This document shows positions 59,854-64,000 of a DNA stretch of 64,000 nucleotides, piece after piece. Numbering within the stretch: position 1 is the first letter of the stretch; every line of letters begins with the position of its first letter. The position numbers were made by a program, and so were the translations under genes. This DNA comes from Gammaproteobacteria bacterium HGW-Gammaproteobacteria-11 (GTDB taxonomy: Bacteria > Pseudomonadota > Gammaproteobacteria > Pseudomonadales > Pseudomonadaceae): contig PGZJ01000008.1 in the NCBI GenBank assembly GCA_002840055.1, forward strand, positions 83,835-147,834, read 5' to 3'. The notes under the pieces are model-generated. The model was not told where the DNA came from and ran no database searches. It worked only from the letters and a program-made list of their open reading frames with translations.

Positions 59854-61962
59854 GTGAAACCGGTTATCAAACAATTCAAATTAGGTAATAACACCATCAC
59901 CCTGGAAACCGGTCGTATCGCCCGCCAGGCCTCTGGTGCCGTACTGGTCAGCATCGACAATGCCGTCAGCGTTCTGTGTACTGTAGTCGGCGCCAAGAAA
60001 GCTGACGCCGGTCGTGACTTCTTCCCTCTGTCAGTTCACTACATCGAGAAGACCTACGCCGCCGGCCGCATCCCCGGTGGTTTCTTCAAGCGTGAAGGCC
60101 GTCCGACTGAAAAAGAGACCCTGACCTCGCGCCTGATCGATCGTCCGATCCGCCCGCTGTTCCCCGAAGGCTTCATGAATGAAGTCCAGGTCGTGTGTAC
60201 TGTCGTCTCCACCGACAAGAGCACAGATCCGGATATCGCCGCGCTGATCGGCACCTCTGCCGCCCTGGCGATTTCAGGCATTCCGTTCGACGGCCCGATT
60301 GCCGGCGCACGCGTTGGCTTTGACGCCAACAACAGTTACATCCTCAACCCGAACTACGAACAGCTGAAGGACTCGCGTCTGGACATGGTCGTAGCCGGCA
60401 CTGAAGACGCCGTCCTGATGGTTGAATCCGAGGCCAAAGAGCTGACCGAAGACCAGATGCTGGGCGCGGTACTTTTTGCTCACATGGAATTCCAGACCGC
60501 CATCCAGGCCATCAAGGAACTCGCCGCTGAAACCGGCAAGGCTCGTTGGGACTGGACTGCTGCACCGGAAAACACCGCCCTGCTGGATGCCATCAAAGGC
60601 CAGTTCGGTGCCGGTATTGCCGCTGCTTACACCATCACCGACAAAATGGCCCGCTACACTCGCCTTGGCGAACTGCGCACCCAGGCCATCGAAGCCCTGG
60701 CTGGTGACGAAGAGGGCAAGCCCTCCGCTGGTGACGTCAAGGACGCCTTCGGCGAGATCGAGTACCGCACCGTGCGTGAAAGCATCGTCAACGGCAACCC
60801 GCGTATCGACGGTCGCGACACCAAGACTGTGCGCCCGCTGAACATCGAAGTCGGCGTACTGGATCGCACCCACGGCTCGGCTTTGTTCACCCGTGGCGAA
60901 ACGCAGGCGCTGGTTGTTACCACCCTGGGTACCGCCCGTGACGCACAGCTGCTGGACACCCTGGAAGGCGAGAAGAAAGACCCCTTCATGCTGCATTACA
61001 ACTTCCCTCCCTACTCTGTAGGCGAGTGCGGTCGTATGGGCGGCACCGGTCGTCGTGAAGTCGGCCACGGCCGTCTGGCCCGTCGCGGTATTGCTGCCGT
61101 GATGCCGAACATGGATGACTTCCCCTATACCATCCGTGTGGTATCAGAAATCACCGAATCCAACGGTTCCAGCTCCATGGCCTCCGTGTGTGGCGCCTCT
61201 CTGGCTCTGATGGACGCCGGCGTACCGCTGACCGCGCCGGTAGCCGGTATCGCCATGGGTCTGGTCAAGGAAGGCGACAAGTTCGCGGTTCTGACTGACA
61301 TCCTCGGTGACGAAGATCACCTCGGCGACATGGACTTCAAGGTAGCCGGTACCAGCAAGGGCGTGACCGCGCTGCAGATGGACATCAAGATCAAGGGCAT
61401 CACCGAAGAAATCATGGAAATTGCTCTGGGCCAGGCCCTGGAAGCACGCCTGAATATCCTCGGCCAGATGAACCAGATCCTCGGCGAGTCGCGCAAGGAG
61501 CTGTCTTCCAACGCGCCGACCATGATCAGCATGAAGATCGATTCCGACAAGATCCGCGACGTGATCGGCAAGGGCGGCGCGGTTATTCGCAGCATCTGTG
61601 AAGATACCGGTGCCTCCATCGACATCACTGACGACGGTTCAGTCAAGATCTTCGCTCCGACCAAGGACGCTGCCAACGCGGCCAAGGCTCGGGTTGACGA
61701 GATCACCGCAGAAGCGGAAATAGGCAAGATCTACGAAGGCAAGGTAGAGCGCATTGTCGACTTCGGTGCCTTCGTCAACATCCTGCCGGGCAAGGACGGT
61801 CTGGTACACATTTCTCAAATCGCCAATCAGCGCATCGAGAAAGTCACCGACGTGCTGACCGAAGGTCAGATGGTGCGTGTACTGGTACTGGACGTGGACA
61901 ACCGCGGCCGTATCAAGCTGTCGATCAAGGACGTGGAAGGTGTAGACGCTGCTAGCGCCTGA
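59854..61962 (+). CDS. pnp: Polyribonucleotide nucleotidyltransferase (PNPase)
   Basis: 702 residues from GTG 59854, giving '[13 protein letters not shown]', aligned with known PNPase N-termini; a GTG-preceding ATG-like frame from 59809 adds an unrelated stretch. Two RNase PH domains ('[31 protein letters not shown]' and '[24 protein letters not shown]'), the KH domain ('[29 protein letters not shown]') and the S1 domain ('[36 protein letters not shown]'). 3'-to-5' phosphorolytic RNA decay, a degradosome subunit. Confidence 0.97.
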   Translation: MKPVIKQFKLGNNTITLETGRIARQASGAVLVSIDNAVSVLCTVVGAKKADAGRDFFPLSVHYIEKTYAAGRIPGGFFKREGRPTEKETLTSRLIDRPIRPLFPEGFMNEVQVVCTVVSTDKSTDPDIAALIGTSAALAISGIPFDGPIAGARVGFDANNSYILNPNYEQLKDSRLDMVVAGTEDAVLMVESEAKELTEDQMLGAVLFAHMEFQTAIQAIKELAAETGKARWDWTAAPENTALLDAIKGQFGAGIAAAYTITDKMARYTRLGELRTQAIEALAGDEEGKPSAGDVKDAFGEIEYRTVRESIVNGNPRIDGRDTKTVRPLNIEVGVLDRTHGSALFTRGETQALVVTTLGTARDAQLLDTLEGEKKDPFMLHYNFPPYSVGECGRMGGTGRREVGHGRLARRGIAAVMPNMDDFPYTIRVVSEITESNGSSSMASVCGASLALMDAGVPLTAPVAGIAMGLVKEGDKFAVLTDILGDEDHLGDMDFKVAGTSKGVTALQMDIKIKGITEEIMEIALGQALEARLNILGQMNQILGESRKELSSNAPTMISMKIDSDKIRDVIGKGGAVIRSICEDTGASIDITDDGSVKIFAPTKDAANAAKARVDEITAEAEIGKIYEGKVERIVDFGAFVNILPGKDGLVHISQIANQRIEKVTDVLTEGQMVRVLVLDVDNRGRIKLSIKDVEGVDAASA

Positions 61963-61978
61963 ACCATCGCGTAAGTGG

Positions 61979-62012
61979 AAAAGCCCCGGTCGTCATGATC
62001 GGGGCTTTTTTG
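61979..62012 (+). terminator. Terminator after pnp
   Basis: AAAAGCCCCG / CGGGGCTTTT stem followed by TTTTTT; marks the end of the conserved block. Confidence 0.92.
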
Positions 62013-62058
62013 TTTATGCAGGGGGCAGGTGTCTTACGGGAATAGTGAAGTTACCAAC

Positions 62059-62307
62059 CTAGATAGGAATAGCCAGAATCAGCGCAATCCCGATCAGCGT
62101 CGCACAGGTAATCAACAGCCGATTAGTCACCGGCTCCTTGAGCTCATACACGACCTGCTTTTGCTCGGCGTAGGTTTTACCGGTGAGCAGGATCAGCGCT
62201 GCCAGGGGCGTCAGTAACACCAGAGTGGCAGTAACAAACCAGCGTTGGCGATACCAGGCCACCTGGTCATAGGTCAGTTCAGTCTTTTCAAAGAGTTTTT
62301 CATTCAT
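62059..62307 (-). CDS. Small two-helix membrane protein, unknown
   Basis: 82 residues from ATG 62307 (AGAAGGACGCCGCAGCG precedes). Polar N-terminus 'MNEKLFEKTELTYDQVAWYRQRW', helix 1 'FVTATLVLLTPLAALILLTG' (~24-43) and helix 2 'LLITCATLIGIALILAIPI' at the C-terminus. The in-frame extension to 62373 is probably leader. I do not recognise a family. It is the last ordinary gene before the cassette region. Confidence 0.6.
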   Translation of the reverse strand: MNEKLFEKTELTYDQVAWYRQRWFVTATLVLLTPLAALILLTGKTYAEQKQVVYELKEPVTNRLLITCATLIGIALILAIPI

Positions 62308-62702
62308 CGCTGCGGCGTCCTTCTGCGGGATGTCAGCCAGGCCAAAAAATGCAGCGCGCATTGTGGCACGCAAGCCAAGCGCCGTGTTTTCAAGGGTTCA
62401 GAGCTGTGATCCATGCCACATTTAGTGACCCTCTGAGTCACCTGGGGCAGTTGAAAAGCCAAACTACCCTAGCCGATCCAGCCAAGCGAACTAGCACTTT
62501 GCCAGTGCATAAAAGCCATGCTATATCTAGCGCACTGGCCAAGCTTGCTTGACAGCATTCCCTCCATTTTGGGCAAGGACTGCCGACAACCCCGCTTGCA
62601 TAACCATCGCCCAGACAGACGCTGTGCGCATTTTCATGCGCAAAAGGTGGGGCGGTAGCGTGCTTGGCGCTGCATCCCAAGCTTGAATCCTCAGTAATAA
62701 AA

Positions 62703-62944
62703 GCCTGCAAAACGGTCGGTGCGACCGATATATCTGAGCCAAAGCTAAAATGTCTATTTTTATAAGCGAATTCAGAAGGTTAGGATCATGCTAAGAAATG
62801 GGGATATGAGTCGCAGCGACCGTTTTGCAAGGTGTCCTGCAAATGCTGGCGGAGCTAAAAGCCTTAACTTACCGGGCTTTCAGAGGCGTCGGGGTTAAAT
62901 TTGAAAATGACAAAACGATCACCGAGATATGAGTCGGTGCGACC
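62703..62944. repeat. Three related GTCG-N3-CGAC elements
   Basis: Copy a at 62703-62732 and copy b at 62804-62829 are inverted relative to each other and share GATAT...GTCGC-N-CGACCGTTTTGCA. Copy c at 62926-62944 (GATATGAGTCGGTGCGACC) is direct to b. Each centres on a short inverted repeat with 3-nt spacer, as protein-binding sites do. Function unknown. Confidence 0.7.
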
Positions 62945-62955
62945 ACTATACAAAT

Positions 62956-62962
62956 GTTATGT
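62956..62962 (+). other. GTTATGT core at left edge of first cassette (possible attI-side junction)
   Basis: The heptamer resembles the GTTATGC core of the attC at 63792. The first cassette gene starts 13 bp after it. Upstream sequence does not fold as an attC, so it may be an attI remnant. Confidence 0.45.
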
Positions 62963-63330
62963 ACTTGAGGGAAAATGGACGATCACCTGCTAACGTTTCA
63001 AATCGACAAAGATTCTGAACAAGTCTTTGTTCATGGCGATCCTGCTGGTTTGGAGTTCTTCGCCAGACAATTGCTAGATCTGGCCGCAAAAGCTCGTGCC
63101 GGCGAATTTCCCCATACTCACCTCTTTTCCGAGGAGTGGGGCGGGGATGGCGAGTTGTCCTCTGAGCCTCAGGAAGAGGACCAGCAAATGGTCCATCACG
63201 TAAAGGTATACGGGTGGCCAACCATCGAAGGAGCGAAGCCATATGCCAAAACATAACAAATCGCTCAAGTTCGCTCCGGCCCATTGGGCCTCCACCGGAC
63301 GCCCTTGTCAGGGCGCCGCTTAGCTTCGCG
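62957..63330 (+). mobile_element. Integron gene cassette 1
   Basis: Runs from the GTTATGT core to the G^TT point of the first attC (374 bp). It holds a single gene whose TAA stop lies inside the attC R'' box, the usual compact cassette layout. Confidence 0.7.
62975..63256 (+). CDS. Imm32-like (immunity protein 32 family) cassette protein
   Basis: 93 residues. 'QVFVHGDPAGLEFFARQLLDLAAKA' (~17-41), then 'HTHLFSEEWGGDGELSSE' (~47-64) match the Imm32 pattern of an HGDP/AGL helix and an HxHL...WGG...ELS core. Family knowledge: Imm32 members are predicted immunity proteins of polymorphic toxin systems, and orphan copies occur in cassettes. TTGAGGGAAA precedes ATG 62975. No toxin gene is next to it, so a protective or other role as a solitary gene is inferred. 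The assignment is from motif memory only. Confidence 0.6.
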   Translation: MDDHLLTFQIDKDSEQVFVHGDPAGLEFFARQLLDLAAKARAGEFPHTHLFSEEWGGDGELSSEPQEEDQQMVHHVKVYGWPTIEGAKPYAKT

Positions 63331-63336
63331 TTAGAG
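63251..63336 (+). mobile_element. attC recombination site 1
   Basis: R'' ends in TAAC (63254-63257) and R' begins GTTAG (63330). L'' GCTCAAG pairs with L' CTTAGC, leaving one extrahelical C, the hallmark that sets attC strand choice. The centre contains CCTCCACCGGACG and CCTTGTCAGG, shared with attC 2. Confidence 0.82.
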
Positions 63337-63792
63337 GCACATATGATTCGAGCCCGAGGATGGCTAATGGCCGTAATGCTCTTACCGGTAAGCGGCTGTG
63401 TCATATATTTGGACTATCCAGGGCCTCAGATCGTGGAGGGTATCGTCATCTCTTCAGACGGTCAGCCAGCCAAAGGGGCTTACATAACCATATGGGAAGG
63501 CCGCGATTTTTTAACGCTATTTCCAATTTCGTACCCTGCCGCAGCTAGAGGAGAAGCAGATGAAACGGGTCGTTTTTCTATATCAGTACAGAACGAGTGG
63601 CCTGCTCGAATTACGGCCTCCAAACAGTGTGAATTCGGTTACTTTGAAGCAACTCAGGCATCTCTAAAAGAGGTTGTGATTCAACTGGAGCCTAGACAGG
63701 GTGGATGCTAGCTCTAACAATTGCATCAAATTCGTTTCGGCCCTGAAGGGCCTCCACCGGACGGCCTTGTCAGGCCGCCGTTTATGCAAGCG
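63331..63792 (+). mobile_element. Integron gene cassette 2
   Basis: 462 bp between the G^TT points of the two attC sites. It carries one lipoprotein gene that starts 12 bp inside the cassette and stops at the R'' box of attC 2. Confidence 0.78.
63343..63711 (+). CDS. Small cassette-encoded lipoprotein
   Basis: 122 residues from ATG 63343; longer in-frame readings run back through attC 1 and are rejected. Lipobox 'LLPVSGC' (Cys ~19) after a short basic/hydrophobic signal. The mature part ('IVEGIVISSDGQPAKGAYITIWEGRDF...GEADETGRFSISVQNEWPARITAS') resembles a carboxypeptidase-regulatory-like/transthyretin beta-sandwich, common in surface lipoproteins. Function unknown. Composition is AT-richer than the core genes. 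Position inside a cassette shows it was acquired as a unit. Confidence 0.72.
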   Translation: MIRARGWLMAVMLLPVSGCVIYLDYPGPQIVEGIVISSDGQPAKGAYITIWEGRDFLTLFPISYPAAARGEADETGRFSISVQNEWPARITASKQCEFGYFEATQASLKEVVIQLEPRQGGC

Positions 63793-63798
63793 TTATGC
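63711..63798 (+). mobile_element. attC recombination site 2
   Basis: R'' GCTCTAAC (63711-63718), R' GTTATGC (63792-63798). L'' TTGCATCAAA pairs with L' TTTATGCAA perfectly except for one extrahelical C. The central GGGCCTCCACCGGACG and CCTTGTCAGG segments match attC 1. Confidence 0.87.
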
Positions 63799-63819
63799 AT
63801 ATGGAAGGTGGCATCAGCG

Positions 63820-64000
63820 ATGAATTATAGAAAGTACGCTGTGATTGGGTATGGTTGTTATCTGGTGAGCTACTTTGCTCTTTTACTCGTCTCCGGAAAA
63901 GTTCACGGATTCAACATTAGTGTCGGAGCACTCACAGACGTCGTGACCTACATCGCCCTGCCAATATTAATTTGCGTCATTGTTGGGGGCCTAGTCTGGG
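63820..64000 (+). CDS. Cassette 3 membrane protein (5' part)
   Basis: Starts at ATG 63820, 27 bp after the attC 2 core, with GGAAGGTGGC upstream; an ATG at 63801 meets a stop after nine codons. The visible 60 residues ('MNYRKYAVIGYGCYLVSYFA', later 'TYIALPILICVIVGGLVW') form at least two hydrophobic helices. It continues beyond the window. No family recognised. Confidence 0.65.
   Translation, partial: MNYRKYAVIGYGCYLVSYFALLLVSGKVHGFNISVGALTDVVTYIALPILICVIVGGLVW

Larger units (their letters stand above)
62308..62974. other. Non-coding left boundary of the cassette region
   Basis: 667 bp without a credible gene; open frames here are short and of unnatural composition. It contains a perfect 7-bp stem hairpin at 62625-62642, three related GTCG-N3-CGAC elements (62703-62944) and a recombination-core-like GTTATGT at 62956-62962. 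An integron integrase gene would be expected here, divergent from the cassettes, but none is visible. Confidence 0.7.

Noticed and set aside
62308..62955. Possible integron integrase remnant
   Set aside because: No frame on either strand gives recognisable tyrosine-recombinase motifs; only short frames of odd composition.
62861..62962. Possible third attC ending at GTTATGT
   Set aside because: CCTTAAC and GTTATGT ends are present, but the inner arms do not pair and no L boxes are seen. An attI-like or unrelated junction is more likely.

Overview
The window looks like chromosome of a Pseudomonas-type gammaproteobacterium (GC-rich; possibly the Halopseudomonas / P. pertucinogena lineage, which is an inference). 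The block smpB-ratA-rnfH-bamE-fur-recN-grpE-dnaK-dnaJ-dapB-carA-carB-greA-yhbY-rlmE-ftsH-folP-glmM-tpiA-secG-tRNA-Leu-tRNA-fMet-rimP-nusA-infB-rbfA-truB-rpsO-pnp is the conserved Pseudomonas order, and the tmRNA tag peptide reads ANDDNYALAA as in Pseudomonas.

Layout. 1-8.5 kb: end of an OprM-like outer-membrane factor, a NADAR protein, a second signal peptidase I, and a tightly coupled minus-strand operon (TolC-like protein, HlyD-like adaptor, two ABC-2 permeases, exported amidohydrolase) with no ATPase gene. 8.6-16.9 kb: mixed accessory and housekeeping genes (sulfotransferase, small membrane protein, glycerophosphodiesterase, PhoD-like phosphatase, YajD, spermidine-synthase-like protein, PaaG-like isomerase, large secreted SH3 protein). 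17.0-20.8 kb: a valine/branched acyl-CoA operon (mmsB, 3-hydroxyisobutyryl-CoA hydrolase, acyl-CoA dehydrogenase) ending in a methyltransferase. 21-25.5 kb: YceK-type lipoprotein, then a metal-uptake-type operon (DUF2946, TonB receptor, PepSY membrane protein). 25.5-28.8 kb: lipoprotein, and an AraC regulator next to a secreted M20 amidohydrolase. 28.8-30.4 kb: an AT-richer insert carrying a NYN-domain gene, bounded by a diverged copy of the ssrA 3' end and by ssrA itself. 30.4-62 kb: the core block, covering trans-translation (smpB with ssrA), outer-membrane assembly, iron regulation, DNA repair, heat shock under two sigma-32 promoters, lysine, arginine/pyrimidine and folate synthesis, transcription elongation, translation initiation and RNA decay.

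62.7-64 kb: the gene order breaks down. Two sites with the hallmarks of integron attC sites (TAAC/GTTA ends, L boxes with one extrahelical C, a shared central sequence) delimit small one-gene cassettes: an Imm32-like protein, a small lipoprotein, and the start of a membrane protein that runs off the window. All cassettes point rightward. No integron integrase is visible on the left, where it would be expected. This is a chromosomal cassette array or an integrase-less attC cluster (CALIN), and it is the most promising accessory system here.

Other oddities: a 14-copy heptamer array forms the 3' end of recN and adds cysteine-rich 7-residue repeats to RecN, opposite a second degenerate heptamer array; FtsH has GQPGTGKT instead of the usual GPPGTGKT Walker A; two strong terminators lie between tRNA-fMet and rimP.
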